Shown piece by piece: positions 17,382-26,249 of a stretch of DNA of 64,000 bases (position 1 is the first letter of the stretch; each line of letters begins with the position of its first letter). Origin of the DNA: Bacteroidales bacterium (lineage in GTDB: Bacteria; Bacteroidota; Bacteroidia; Bacteroidales; UBA932); contig JAFYSH010000010.1 of assembly GCA_017546605.1 (NCBI GenBank), positions 47,410 through 111,409 on the forward strand. The letters run 5' to 3'. The notes below the pieces were generated by a model. It had not been told where the DNA came from. It ran no database searches and saw only the letters and a program-made list of their open reading frames with translations. Both the position numbers and the translations under genes were made by a program.

Positions 17382-18587
17382 TTAGCAAGCTTTAACAATG
17401 ATAGCAGTACCCATACCGCCACCGATACACAACGAAGCCAAACCAAGTTTCTTGTTATGCTTCAACAACTCATGCACCAAGGAAACCAAGATACGGTTAC
17501 CAGATGCACCAATCGGGTGACCCAATGCGATCGCACCACCGTTGATGTTGGTCCGTTCATCGATCCATTCACGGGTTACCCCATGTTCTTCGATCAATTC
17601 ATGGATAACTCCCAAAGATTGGGCAGCAAACGCTTCGTTCAATTCGATCAATTCCATCGCGGACAAGGGCAAACCAGCACGTTTCAAGGCTTGACGAATT
17701 GCCGGAACAGGACCCAGACCCATTACAGAAGGATCTACACCACCTTGACCGGTTGCTACGATTTCTGCCATCGGAGTCAATCCCAATTCCTTCACTTTGT
17801 CTTCAGAAGCCAACAATACAAACGAAGCACCGTCATTCACACCAGAAGCATTACCAGCTGTCACGGTACCGTCTTTCTTGAACGCCGGTTTAAGTTTAGC
17901 CATCTTTTCCGGAGTAGAAGCTCGGTTCGGGAACTCATCGGTATCAAATACGATGGTTTCTTTGCGAGTTACGATTTCAATCGGAACGATTTCTTTTACA
18001 AATTCTCCGTTATCTACGGCGCGAATCGCCTTTTGTTGGGATGCAAAAGAGAATGCATCTTGAGCTTCACGGGTAATGTTGTATTTTTCAGCTACATTTT
18101 CAGCCGTGATACCCATGTGGTAGTTGTTGAATGCATCCGTCAAACCATCACAAACCATGTGGTCAACTGCTTGAATGTTACCCATTTTGTTACCTGCACG
18201 CAATGCGCCACCCATGACGAAACCTGCATTGGACATGGATTCAGTACCACCAGCCAAGACAAGTTCACAGTTACCGGCTACGATATCGGTATAAGCGTTC
18301 AAGACACTCTTCATACCACTGCCGCAGATCATGTTAACACCGTAAGCCGGTACTTCCGCGGGAATACCTGCCAAGATTGCAGCCTGACGAGCCACACCTT
18401 GTTTTTGACCAGCGCAAAGTACGTTACCTACGATTACTTCATCCACTTGTTCCGGTTTAACACCACTTTCTTCCAGAACGGCTTTGATGACACGAGCTCC
18501 CATTTCACCGGGTTGAAGGGAAGTCAAACCACCCATCAATTTTCCAATTGCGGTCCGTTTTGCCGCTACGATATATACTTTTCTCAT
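17382..18587 (-). CDS. Acetyl-CoA C-acetyltransferase (thiolase)
   Basis: A 401-residue degradative-type thiolase. Catalytic residues are in place: Cys in VNMICGSGMKSVL, His in INGGAIALGHPIGASG and Cys in SLCIGGGMGTA. In this operon it splits acetoacetyl-CoA, made by the CoA transferase from acetoacetate, into two acetyl-CoA, regenerating the acetyl-CoA used by Kce and yielding acetyl-CoA for ATP formation. It overlaps atoA by 4 bases. Confidence 0.95.
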   Translation of the reverse strand: MRKVYIVAAKRTAIGKLMGGLTSLQPGEMGARVIKAVLEESGVKPEQVDEVIVGNVLCAGQKQGVARQAAILAGIPAEVPAYGVNMICGSGMKSVLNAYTDIVAGNCELVLAGGTESMSNAGFVMGGALRAGNKMGNIQAVDHMVCDGLTDAFNNYHMGITAENVAEKYNITREAQDAFSFASQQKAIRAVDNGEFVKEIVPIEIVTRKETIVFDTDEFPNRASTPEKMAKLKPAFKKDGTVTAGNASGVNDGASFVLLASEDKVKELGLTPMAEIVATGQGGVDPSVMGLGPVPAIRQALKRAGLPLSAMELIELNEAFAAQSLGVIHELIEEHGVTREWIDERTNINGGAIALGHPIGASGNRILVSLVHELLKHNKKLGLASLCIGGGMGTAIIVKAC

Positions 18588-19243
18588 AATTGCATCGGTT
18601 TAAGGTTTTCAGAAATAATCAATTGTGCTTCAGTGGCAGCTTGTACTTGTTCTACCGTAAACTCCGGATGAATTTCGGTCAACAGAATACCTTCGGGAGT
18701 AATTTCCATCACACCCATTTCTGTGATGATTTTGTTCACTTGACCTGCAGCTGTCAACGGCAAACGACATTCTTTCAGAATCTTCGGTGCACCTTTTGCA
18801 GTGTGTTCCATGGTCAAGATCACCTTATTGGCTCCTACCAACAAGTCCATAGCACCACCCATGCCAGGCACTTTCTTACCCGGAATGATCCAGTTTGCCA
18901 AGTTGCCTTTTTCGTCCACTTCCAAAGCACCCAGGAAAGTCACATTCACATGACCACCACGAATGATTCCAAATGAATCTGCCGAACTGCAAGTATAGGC
19001 ACCGGGGTTGGCTGTAATGAATCCACCACCAGCATTCACGTAGTTCGGATCTTCAGCACCCACCTCCGGGGTAGGTCCCATTCCGACCAAACCATTTTCA
19101 GACTGCAAGGTTACTGAAACACCTTCCGGAAGAAAATCAGGAATCAAAGTGGGCAAACCGATACCTAGGTTGACCACGTCCCCATCCTGGATCTCAAGGG
19201 CTGCACGCCGTGCAATTACCTCTCTGACTTGATTTTTATCCAT
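18584..19243 (-). CDS. atoA: CoA transferase subunit B (butyrate/acetoacetate CoA-transferase)
   Basis: A 219-residue family I CoA-transferase beta subunit. The catalytic Glu lies in LQSENGLVGMGP and the glycine-rich NAGGGFIT and PGKKVPGMGGAMDL follow as expected. With AtoD it moves CoA from butyryl-CoA to acetoacetate. Unusually the partner subunit is not adjacent but at the promoter-proximal end of the same operon (28573-29226), about 9 kb away. Confidence 0.93.
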   Translation of the reverse strand: MDKNQVREVIARRAALEIQDGDVVNLGIGLPTLIPDFLPEGVSVTLQSENGLVGMGPTPEVGAEDPNYVNAGGGFITANPGAYTCSSADSFGIIRGGHVNVTFLGALEVDEKGNLANWIIPGKKVPGMGGAMDLLVGANKVILTMEHTAKGAPKILKECRLPLTAAGQVNKIITEMGVMEITPEGILLTEIHPEFTVEQVQAATEAQLIISENLKPMQL

Positions 19244-19260
19244 AATATAGTTTGCTTTAA

Positions 19261-20049
19261 TTATTGTTCGTTGCGTTTAACAATCTCTTGTGCCACGAAA
19301 GATGCCACATCGTCTGCGTAAGTATTCATACCAAAACCGGCATCGTACCCCAATTCTTTGGCCAATTCGTGGGTGATGCGAGGACCGCCACAGACCAAAA
19401 TCATCTTGTCGCGCAAACCTTCTGCATCCATCAGTTCCACCAACTCGGTCAAGTTTTGGATGTGCACATCCTTTTGAGTTACAGTTTGAGAAACCAACAA
19501 CGCATCCGCCTTCAACTCAATGGCTTTAGCCAAGAATTCTTCATTCGGCACTTGGCTACCCAAGTTGTAGGCTTCGATCATCTCATAGCGTTCCAATCCA
19601 TAGTGACCCGCATAGCCTTTCATGTTCATGATGGCGTCGATACCTACGGTGTGCGCATCTGTACCAGTACTTGCTCCAACTACCACCAGTTTTCGACCAA
19701 TATTTTCGCGGATGTATTCATCCGTTTCGTGCATATCCATAACGGATGATTCTACTTTCGGCACATAAATGGAAGCATAATCCACCGTCTGAGTAGCACT
19801 ACCATAGCAGTTGAAGAAGGTGAATCCGGGTGTCAACTCACGGTAGAAAACCACTTGCGGATTTTCAAGTCCCATCTTACGAATCAATTGTTTTGCAGCT
19901 TCAATGGCTTCATCTCCCATGGGTACCGGCAATGTGAAACTCAATTGCACTTTACCATCATTCATGGTATCGCCATAAGGCTTTACTTTGGTCAAGTCCA
20001 AGGTCTTATCGAAATCCTTGGCTTGCATTGAATACAAACCTCCGCTCAT
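19261..20049 (-). CDS. kamE: Beta-lysine 5,6-aminomutase, beta (B12-binding) subunit
   Basis: A 262-residue small subunit of the adenosylcobalamin- and PLP-dependent mutase that converts beta-lysine to 3,5-diaminohexanoate. The cobalamin-binding motif DxHxxG is present as DAHTVG with His133, and Lys144, which forms the internal aldimine with PLP in the characterised clostridial enzyme, falls at exactly the same number here (MNMKGYAG). The rest follows the Rossmann-type B12 domain (DALLVSQTVTQ, MILVCGGPRI). It follows kamD by 1 base. Confidence 0.96.
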   Translation of the reverse strand: MSGGLYSMQAKDFDKTLDLTKVKPYGDTMNDGKVQLSFTLPVPMGDEAIEAAKQLIRKMGLENPQVVFYRELTPGFTFFNCYGSATQTVDYASIYVPKVESSVMDMHETDEYIRENIGRKLVVVGASTGTDAHTVGIDAIMNMKGYAGHYGLERYEMIEAYNLGSQVPNEEFLAKAIELKADALLVSQTVTQKDVHIQNLTELVELMDAEGLRDKMILVCGGPRITHELAKELGYDAGFGMNTYADDVASFVAQEIVKRNEQ

Positions 20050-20050
20050 A

Positions 20051-21604
20051 TTATTTCTTTCCTAACATTAAGTTAACAAACGGGTTGAGGTAGTTTGCGC
20101 CTTTCTCGCAGACACCTTCCAGCCCTTTACCTCCATTCTTGGGACGTTTCACATCCCCGAAAATTCCTTTTTCCAAGGCAGAGAACAAGCCTTCTTCGTT
20201 CAGGCGTTCCAATAAAGCAATGGCATTGTCCAACACTTCTTTTGCACGGTTACGGATGATACCGCCTTCTTTGAATTCCATTTCATCACCGATGCTCTTC
20301 ATGTTATTGAAAATGTATTTCGCATTTTCAATGGACAAGAAACGGTCTGACATAAACGGCGTGTGGATCGCTTCTGTCGGCATACCCAACAATTGCAAAC
20401 CTTGTTGTGTCCAGATACCAATCATGTTGAAAAGCGCATCTTGGATGTGTCCTCGGAAGATATTACCGGTCATGAATTTAGTGGGGGGCATATATTTCAA
20501 AGGCGCTTTCGGAAAAATTTCACGCGCCATTTGTGCTTGTGCCAATTCATACAAGAAACCATTTTCCAATTCAGGATCCATTTCAAATGCATGACCCAGA
20601 CCCATTTGTTCTTCCGGAAGACCCGCCAACAACGCCAATTGCTCATTGATGATATCAGAAGCCAACACGGTGTGCGCTTGTTCATATGCATCTGCTGTGG
20701 TCAGGTAGTTGTCCTCACCGGTGTTGATGATTACACCAGCAAAGCCATTGATCACGCGGGAGAAGAATTGGTCCACCAAGGTACGTTGCATGTTGATGTC
20801 ACGGAACAAAATACCATACAAAGCATCGTTCAACATCACATCCAAGCCTTCAAAAGCTCCCATGATGGCGATTTCCGGCATACAAAGACCTGAGCAGTAG
20901 TTACACAAACGGATGTAGCGACCCACTTCCTCTCCTACTTCATCCAATGCAGCACGCATGATACGGAAGTTTTCTTGGGTAGCGAAGGTTCCACCAAAGC
21001 CTTCTGTTGTTGCTCCATAAGGCACATAGTCCAGCAGACTTTGACCCGTAGTACGGATAACGGCAATGATGTCAGCTCCTTGACGGGCAGCTGCTTGCGC
21101 TTGCACCACGTCTTCGTAGATGTTACCGGTAGCTACAATCACATACAAGTAAGGTTTGTTGCCTTCGCCGATGGTATCCAGATAATGTTCGCGACGGGCA
21201 CGACGGCTACGGATGCGATCCAAACTACCGTTGATAACCGGTTGCAACACCTCGTCAATTTGAGCTCGGCTAGCAGCCGGAACTTGGGTCAGATCCAACT
21301 GACCAGCAGCTACTTGCTCAGCAATTGTCTGCGGGGTTGATCCGGTGTGCAGCATCGCACAAGCCAAGAAATATAAAACACCTTCTTTCAAAGCACCACG
21401 TTCCTTCAAATGCTCTACAACCACGTTCGGAAGCGGTACACCATTTTCGTCTACACCATCAATTCCCATCAAACGGCACAAGGTCCGCTCAACGGCAACT
21501 GTCGTGTAACGTTCCACGAAGGATTGCACGTCTTGGGCGATGTTACCGGCCAATTCGCGTGCATGAGCCACCTTCTTGAAATCCAATCCTAATTTACTCT
21601 GCAT
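20051..21604 (-). CDS. kamD: Beta-lysine 5,6-aminomutase, alpha subunit
   Basis: A 517-residue TIM-barrel large subunit of the B12-dependent mutase. Recognisable segments are KLGLDFKKVAHARELAGNIA, the PLP-contacting IAVIRTTGQSLLDYVPYGATT, LCNYCSGLCMPEIA and PTKFMTGNIFRGHIQDALF. Length is that of the family. It is transcribed just after its putative reactivation factors KamB and KamC. Confidence 0.96.
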   Translation of the reverse strand: MQSKLGLDFKKVAHARELAGNIAQDVQSFVERYTTVAVERTLCRLMGIDGVDENGVPLPNVVVEHLKERGALKEGVLYFLACAMLHTGSTPQTIAEQVAAGQLDLTQVPAASRAQIDEVLQPVINGSLDRIRSRRARREHYLDTIGEGNKPYLYVIVATGNIYEDVVQAQAAARQGADIIAVIRTTGQSLLDYVPYGATTEGFGGTFATQENFRIMRAALDEVGEEVGRYIRLCNYCSGLCMPEIAIMGAFEGLDVMLNDALYGILFRDINMQRTLVDQFFSRVINGFAGVIINTGEDNYLTTADAYEQAHTVLASDIINEQLALLAGLPEEQMGLGHAFEMDPELENGFLYELAQAQMAREIFPKAPLKYMPPTKFMTGNIFRGHIQDALFNMIGIWTQQGLQLLGMPTEAIHTPFMSDRFLSIENAKYIFNNMKSIGDEMEFKEGGIIRNRAKEVLDNAIALLERLNEEGLFSALEKGIFGDVKRPKNGGKGLEGVCEKGANYLNPFVNLMLGKK

Positions 21605-21615
21605 AAAGTCTTTTT

Positions 21616-22962
21616 CTACCTGTTATTTTTCAATCTATTTTGGGCAGTCGCAATCCATTCCGAATCCAATTGTAAATGAGCTGCAACAGCCAACGCCTCG
21701 TGAGGTACCTCATCATAAGGTGCCTCGACCAATGCGTAATTCATCTTTCCATCTGCAAGACCCCGGACTTTCATTCGCCGGAAGGCCTCGCTCCTCAAGT
21801 CATAATGGGTGGTCAACACCATTGCAGGACAAAGCCCGCCCATCACTTGCAACAAGGCTTCTACCAATGCTGTTCCCTCTACCGGGTTGGTGCTTCGTGC
21901 TGGCTCATCCACCAGCACCAAAGCCTGCTCGCCACGACGAACTGCCAATAGGGCCTCATTGATCCGAAGCATCTCTGCCGAAAACGAAGACATACCGGAA
22001 ACAAAGTCCTGTCCATCTCCCTGACAAAGATATACCGACTCGAAAACACGCATTCGAGCCTGTTTCACCGGAAGGGGAATGGCTGCCTGAAACAAATATT
22101 GGCACAAAGCCAAACTCTTCAGTACAACGGTCTTACCTCCCATATTGGAACCGATAATCAACAATGGACGGTCTCCATAGGTCAAGGAAACCGGCTGATA
22201 AGTCCGACCCTGCTCTTCCAACAATGCGGCAATCTGTGGGTGCCAGAATTCTTCCAACGCAGCCTCATTTCCTTCAGCGAACGACGGAATGACCCAATTT
22301 CTTTGCTGCATCATCCAGGCCTTGGCCAAGTTCAAATCAGCATCTGCCAGCATTGCTACGGTTTCTCGCAACGGTTGAACAGCCGGCAACAACAGACGCG
22401 TCAGACGTTCCCGAATGCGAGCTTCTTCCAACAAGGATGCGCCCATCAATTCCGTCCGCTCTTCCCCTTCCGGCATCGCACGAAGCTGCTTGCGCATATC
22501 CGTCAACACCGGAGAATACGAGTCATAGATATAAAACGTTGCTACGCCTGTATCATCCGGATCCAACCACTTCCGCACTTGTTCCAATTCACAAGGAAGA
22601 TCAAAGTCCAACCCAGTCTCCTGCAACAAGGCTTGTACCTCACGGGCGAGGATCTCCAGCAGTTTGATTTCAAACAACTCCGTGTCCTCCAAGGTGATAC
22701 CACCTGCAATGCGTTCCAGTGAGCCGCTTAGGTCCTTTAAGTTGCACAACTTCGCATGCATCCGCTCTGCCCAGCTTTTCGGGGCTTGCTGCAAGGCTTG
22801 CTCATAACGGGCCACTGCTTGATATGCCAAACGGATAGCCTGTGAGTGTGTGTACAACGCCTGATCCAACAAACGACGACGGGTCACTGACGAAGCCAAC
22901 GGCAATTCGTCAATGCACCAACGAAGTCCACAAGGACTGTCCAACACGGATCTAAGCTTCAT
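21616..22962 (-). CDS. kamC: MutS-like ATPase, lysine 5,6-aminomutase reactivase subunit KamC
   Basis: A 448-residue protein with a MutS-type ATPase domain at the C terminus: Walker A LLIIGSNMGGKTVVLKSLAL, Walker B LVLVDEPARSTNPVEGT and a conserved VLTTHYDLRS. The N-terminal half has a helical MutS core/lever-like part but no mismatch-recognition domain (no Phe-x-Glu motif), so it is not a repair protein. In other lysine fermenters this gene accompanies the B12 mutase and is annotated as its reactivase ATPase, which exchanges damaged cobalamin. It overlaps kamB by 11 bases. Confidence 0.88.
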   Translation of the reverse strand: MKLRSVLDSPCGLRWCIDELPLASSVTRRRLLDQALYTHSQAIRLAYQAVARYEQALQQAPKSWAERMHAKLCNLKDLSGSLERIAGGITLEDTELFEIKLLEILAREVQALLQETGLDFDLPCELEQVRKWLDPDDTGVATFYIYDSYSPVLTDMRKQLRAMPEGEERTELMGASLLEEARIRERLTRLLLPAVQPLRETVAMLADADLNLAKAWMMQQRNWVIPSFAEGNEAALEEFWHPQIAALLEEQGRTYQPVSLTYGDRPLLIIGSNMGGKTVVLKSLALCQYLFQAAIPLPVKQARMRVFESVYLCQGDGQDFVSGMSSFSAEMLRINEALLAVRRGEQALVLVDEPARSTNPVEGTALVEALLQVMGGLCPAMVLTTHYDLRSEAFRRMKVRGLADGKMNYALVEAPYDEVPHEALAVAAHLQLDSEWIATAQNRLKNNR

Positions 22963-23920
22963 ATCGGTTTTTCACTATATCATAGACCGGCAAACCAATC
23001 TGCTCGGACAACCTGCCACACAGCGTGTCAGAATCGAAACGGATCCCCGTCGGAGAAGTCGGATTCACACAAACCGCTAACAAGCGGCTACGTTGCTCCA
23101 CGGTAATCCTTCCCCCTTTTTTCTGAAAGGCGCGATACACTTCCGGAGACAGGAACAAGCGTGAAAAATCTTTCACGACCACCTCGGTCTCAGCCGATGT
23201 ATCCAATACCCGCTTCAGAAAACGATCCGTCAATGCACCCACCACCCGAATTACTTTTGGACGATCGCCCAAAATTTGCTCAAGTGACTCTCCTGCAAGG
23301 ATTCCTCCCCCAAGAGCTGACAACTGTACGCCTTCATTTTCTGGCACTATAGTCATCGGCAAACGAATCATTTCCACCTGGAAAGCAGTCTTCATCAACA
23401 GGGTCGGCATATGTGCCGATACGGCTGCTCCTGTGGAAAGAATCATAGCTTCGCTAACAGCGGGTGATGCCGAACTGACTCGAGACAAGGCCCCATCGAT
23501 CAGAGTAAGGTCAATTCCCAGATGTTCCAGACCTTTCATCCAACGACTTAATGCCTGCGCAGAGGATGGACCGGACAGCATCACCTCTCCAGCAACCAAA
23601 CTGCGAGCGGTCACTACCGGCCCTAGCGGGGTTGACTCCCGGGATAAATCTACAAGTTCTGCTACGAGCTTTCGATCTCGGTAATAACGTTCTGCTGTGG
23701 AAAAATAGCATCCCACCGGCATTACAATCTGCGGTTTCGGTGTCAAAGTCACCCGATCGGTCGTTTCACCATCGACTCCTATCGATGTAACACAGATCTT
23801 TTTGCGGTCAACAGGAAGCCTTTTCAAGATATAGTTCAAACACTCTGTCTTTCCAGTGTTTTTCTCCATACCCACCAGCGAAACGCTGCGACAGGATAGA
23901 ATATCTTGAATAAAAGGCAT
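22952..23920 (-). CDS. kamB: Lysine 5,6-aminomutase reactivase subunit KamB
   Basis: A 322-residue protein with a P-loop near the N terminus (SLVGMEKNTGKTECLNYIL) and a LTLIDGALSRVSSASP stretch that would be the second nucleotide-binding element. It is the usual neighbour of kamC and the mutase subunits in lysine fermentation clusters. Older annotations call the pair MutL/MutS-like. The proposed role is ATP-driven reactivation of KamDE; the sequence supports an NTPase but not the exact mechanism. Confidence 0.85.
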   Translation of the reverse strand: MPFIQDILSCRSVSLVGMEKNTGKTECLNYILKRLPVDRKKICVTSIGVDGETTDRVTLTPKPQIVMPVGCYFSTAERYYRDRKLVAELVDLSRESTPLGPVVTARSLVAGEVMLSGPSSAQALSRWMKGLEHLGIDLTLIDGALSRVSSASPAVSEAMILSTGAAVSAHMPTLLMKTAFQVEMIRLPMTIVPENEGVQLSALGGGILAGESLEQILGDRPKVIRVVGALTDRFLKRVLDTSAETEVVVKDFSRLFLSPEVYRAFQKKGGRITVEQRSRLLAVCVNPTSPTGIRFDSDTLCGRLSEQIGLPVYDIVKNRYEA

Positions 23921-23940
23921 CCTGACGTTCTTTCAAACAA

Positions 23941-25185
23941 CTATTTTTTATGGGCTCTTTCTTTACGAGCCAATACAGAGGGTTCGATGGACATACGTTC
24001 GCCTTCCAACAAAGAAGCAACACCTTCCACCTTACGTTCCTTTCTGCATTCTTCACATTGACAGTTATTTACATAATCTGTCGGTTCAGTATAGGTAGTA
24101 ATCACACCTTCAAAGTTACGCAACACCACTTTACCAGGTGCCTGAGAGATTACATATTGAGGCATAACCGGGGTTTTTCCACCACCACCGGGAGCGTCCA
24201 CAACGAACGTAGGAACTGCATAACCGGATGTATGACCACGAAGACCTTCAATAATTTCAATACCTTTGGATACCGGAGTACGGAAATGCTCCAATCCCAT
24301 AGAGAGGTCACATTGGTAAATGTAGTAAGGGCGAACGCGCATTTTAACCAAGCCGTGAACCAATTTCTTCATGGTATGAACACAGTCATTTACGCCACGC
24401 AACAACACAGACTGGTTACCCAACGGAACACCCGCATTGGCCAAACGTGCACAAGCTTCCGCTGCTTCCGGAGTAATTTCATTCGGGTGATTGAAGTGGG
24501 TATTCAACCAGATCGGATGATACTTCTTCAGCATATTCACCAAGTCATCGGTAATACGTTGCGGGCAAACCACAGGAGTACGAGAACCGATACGTATGAT
24601 TTCCACGTGGGGAATTGCGCGCAAACGGGAAATAATGCTTTCCAAACGAGCATCGCTCACCATCAAAGCATCACCACCCGACAAAAGGACATCACGAACT
24701 TGCGGCGTACGGGCTACATAGTCAATCGCACGATCAATGCGTTCAGTCGGAGACTCGTTGTCATTTTGACCGGCAAAACGACGACGGGTACAGTGACGGC
24801 AATACATTGAACACATATCAGTGATCAACAACAACACTCGATCCGGATAACGGTGAGTCAAGCCCGGTACCGGTGAATCTTCATCCTCGTGCAAAGGGTC
24901 CAACAAATCCGCCGCTGCTTGGTGAGTTTCCAAAGCAGTCGGAATCGCTTGACGACGAATCGGACAATTGGGGTTAGTCGGATCAATCAAGGAGATATAA
25001 TAAGGAGTAATCGCCATCCGCAAGGTAGAGAGTGTTTTTTTCACCCCTTCTTCTTCCTCCGGAGTCAAATCCACATATTTTTTCAGCTGATCCAATGTTT
25101 CAATCCGGTTTTTAACCTGCCATTTCCAGTCATTCCACTGTGCATCGGTTACTTCGGGAAACAATATTTTTCTTCTGCTTTCCAT
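23941..25185 (-). CDS. kamA: Lysine 2,3-aminomutase
   Basis: A 414-residue radical-SAM/PLP enzyme that begins the pathway by turning L-lysine into beta-lysine. The [4Fe-4S]/SAM motif is DMCSMYCRHCTRRR (CxxxCxxC). The PLP lysine lies in DAPGGGGKTPVMP, with the two substrate-binding Asp residues in YQCDLSMGLEHFRTP and VVDAPGG as in the clostridial enzyme. A C-terminal CQCEEC is the zinc-binding cysteine cluster. It is full length for a true KamA and longer than EpmB/YjeK-type proteins. Confidence 0.97.
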   Translation of the reverse strand: MESRRKILFPEVTDAQWNDWKWQVKNRIETLDQLKKYVDLTPEEEEGVKKTLSTLRMAITPYYISLIDPTNPNCPIRRQAIPTALETHQAAADLLDPLHEDEDSPVPGLTHRYPDRVLLLITDMCSMYCRHCTRRRFAGQNDNESPTERIDRAIDYVARTPQVRDVLLSGGDALMVSDARLESIISRLRAIPHVEIIRIGSRTPVVCPQRITDDLVNMLKKYHPIWLNTHFNHPNEITPEAAEACARLANAGVPLGNQSVLLRGVNDCVHTMKKLVHGLVKMRVRPYYIYQCDLSMGLEHFRTPVSKGIEIIEGLRGHTSGYAVPTFVVDAPGGGGKTPVMPQYVISQAPGKVVLRNFEGVITTYTEPTDYVNNCQCEECRKERKVEGVASLLEGERMSIEPSVLARKERAHKK

Positions 25186-25193
25186 AGTCTTAA

Positions 25194-26234
25194 TTACACA
25201 TAAAGTTTTTCAAAAAGGTCTCGAATTTCTTTCGATTCCCGTAAAATATTGAGTGTCAAATTTGCATGTCCTTTGGCATAACCATTTCCAACGATCAGGT
25301 TGATGTCTTTTCCAACACCTTCTGCCCCCAAAGCCGCTTTGGTAAAGCTAGTAGCCATCGAAAAGAAATACACACATCCTTGACCTTTAGTCACTAGGAT
25401 GGACGTCATCTCGGTGGAGGGCACGTTCACATTGTTGATGGTCACATCGCAACCACGACCTCCGGTAATGGCCATGACCTTATGATACACATCCATTACA
25501 TTGGTTGCATCGGCTACAATTACGTCAGTGGCCAGTCCCATTTCTTGTACCCGGTGTGCATTTTCAGAAGAATACTCCACGACAATCACTTTTCCCGTGG
25601 GACCTACATTCTTCATTGCCTGATAACAACACAAAACTCCGGACTTTCCACCTCCGCCGATGATGCAAACAATATCTCCTTCGGTGACTAGGCGATCCAC
25701 TTGGGCCGGAGCACCCGCCACGTCCAAGGCAGCTAAAGAAAGACGTTCCGGAATATCATCCGGCAAAATAGCAAACAGACCACTCTCAAAAAGAATGGCT
25801 TGTGCATCCACGTCCACTTGATCCGAATCCGGAGACAATCGTTTGATTTTATTCAACTTAAGCGGTGTCAGTGACAAGGAAACCAAGGTGGCGATTTTAT
25901 CTCCGACCTTCACCGGCTGGTTCTTCGGAAACTTGGGACCAATCTCGCGAACGGTTCCAATCAACATTCCTCCTGATCCGGTTACCGGATTCTGCATTTT
26001 TCCCCGCTCTTTAACAATGGAAAGAATCATTTCTTCCATCCGAGCGGCATCACCATCGCAAGCTTGTTTGATCTGGGTATAGCTGGCCGAGTCGATATTC
26101 AAAGTATGTACATCGATGAGCAATTCATTGTCATAAATACTCATCGTGTTATCAAGCTTCAAAGCCGGTTGGGGAAGTGTCCCCACCGGCGTAACGACTC
26201 TGTGCGTACCATATCTACATCCTACCTTAGACAT
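25194..26234 (-). CDS. kdd: L-erythro-3,5-diaminohexanoate dehydrogenase, second paralogue
   Basis: A 346-residue zinc-type alcohol dehydrogenase-like protein homologous along its whole length to the gene immediately upstream (26250-27296), with more than half the residues identical by eye. Shared blocks are YDNELLIDV, TLNIDSASYT, GSGGMLIGTV, KIATLVSLSLTPL, CDVTINNVNVPSTEMTS and YFFSMATSFTKAALGAEGVG. The dinucleotide loop is GGGGKSG, and the next strand ends with an acidic residue (GKVIVVEYSSEN), which usually selects NAD over NADP. It oxidises 3,5-diaminohexanoate to 5-amino-3-oxohexanoate or is a diverged subunit doing so. The extra copy is unexplained. Confidence 0.88.
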   Translation of the reverse strand: MSKVGCRYGTHRVVTPVGTLPQPALKLDNTMSIYDNELLIDVHTLNIDSASYTQIKQACDGDAARMEEMILSIVKERGKMQNPVTGSGGMLIGTVREIGPKFPKNQPVKVGDKIATLVSLSLTPLKLNKIKRLSPDSDQVDVDAQAILFESGLFAILPDDIPERLSLAALDVAGAPAQVDRLVTEGDIVCIIGGGGKSGVLCCYQAMKNVGPTGKVIVVEYSSENAHRVQEMGLATDVIVADATNVMDVYHKVMAITGGRGCDVTINNVNVPSTEMTSILVTKGQGCVYFFSMATSFTKAALGAEGVGKDINLIVGNGYAKGHANLTLNILRESKEIRDLFEKLYV

Positions 26235-26249
26235 ACGTACGAAACAGGA

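Noticed and set aside
17457..18671. A 404-codon open frame on the plus strand antisense to the thiolase gene
   Set aside because: It lies exactly opposite a gene with perfect thiolase motifs, its product is rich in Cys, His, Thr and Phe without any domain, and such antisense frames are expected from the codon bias of the real gene.
22099..22722. A 207-codon plus-strand frame antisense to kamC
   Set aside because: Gln/His/Cys-rich product without domain, within the MutS-like ATPase gene.
21616..23920. A MutS/MutL mismatch-repair pair
   Set aside because: The MutS-like protein lacks the mismatch-binding domain, the partner is not MutL, and both sit inside the lysine operon beside the B12 mutase, where the reactivase role fits.
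23950..24810. A 286-codon plus-strand frame antisense to kamA
   Set aside because: No recognisable domain, compositional pattern of an antisense shadow, and full overlap with the conserved kamA.
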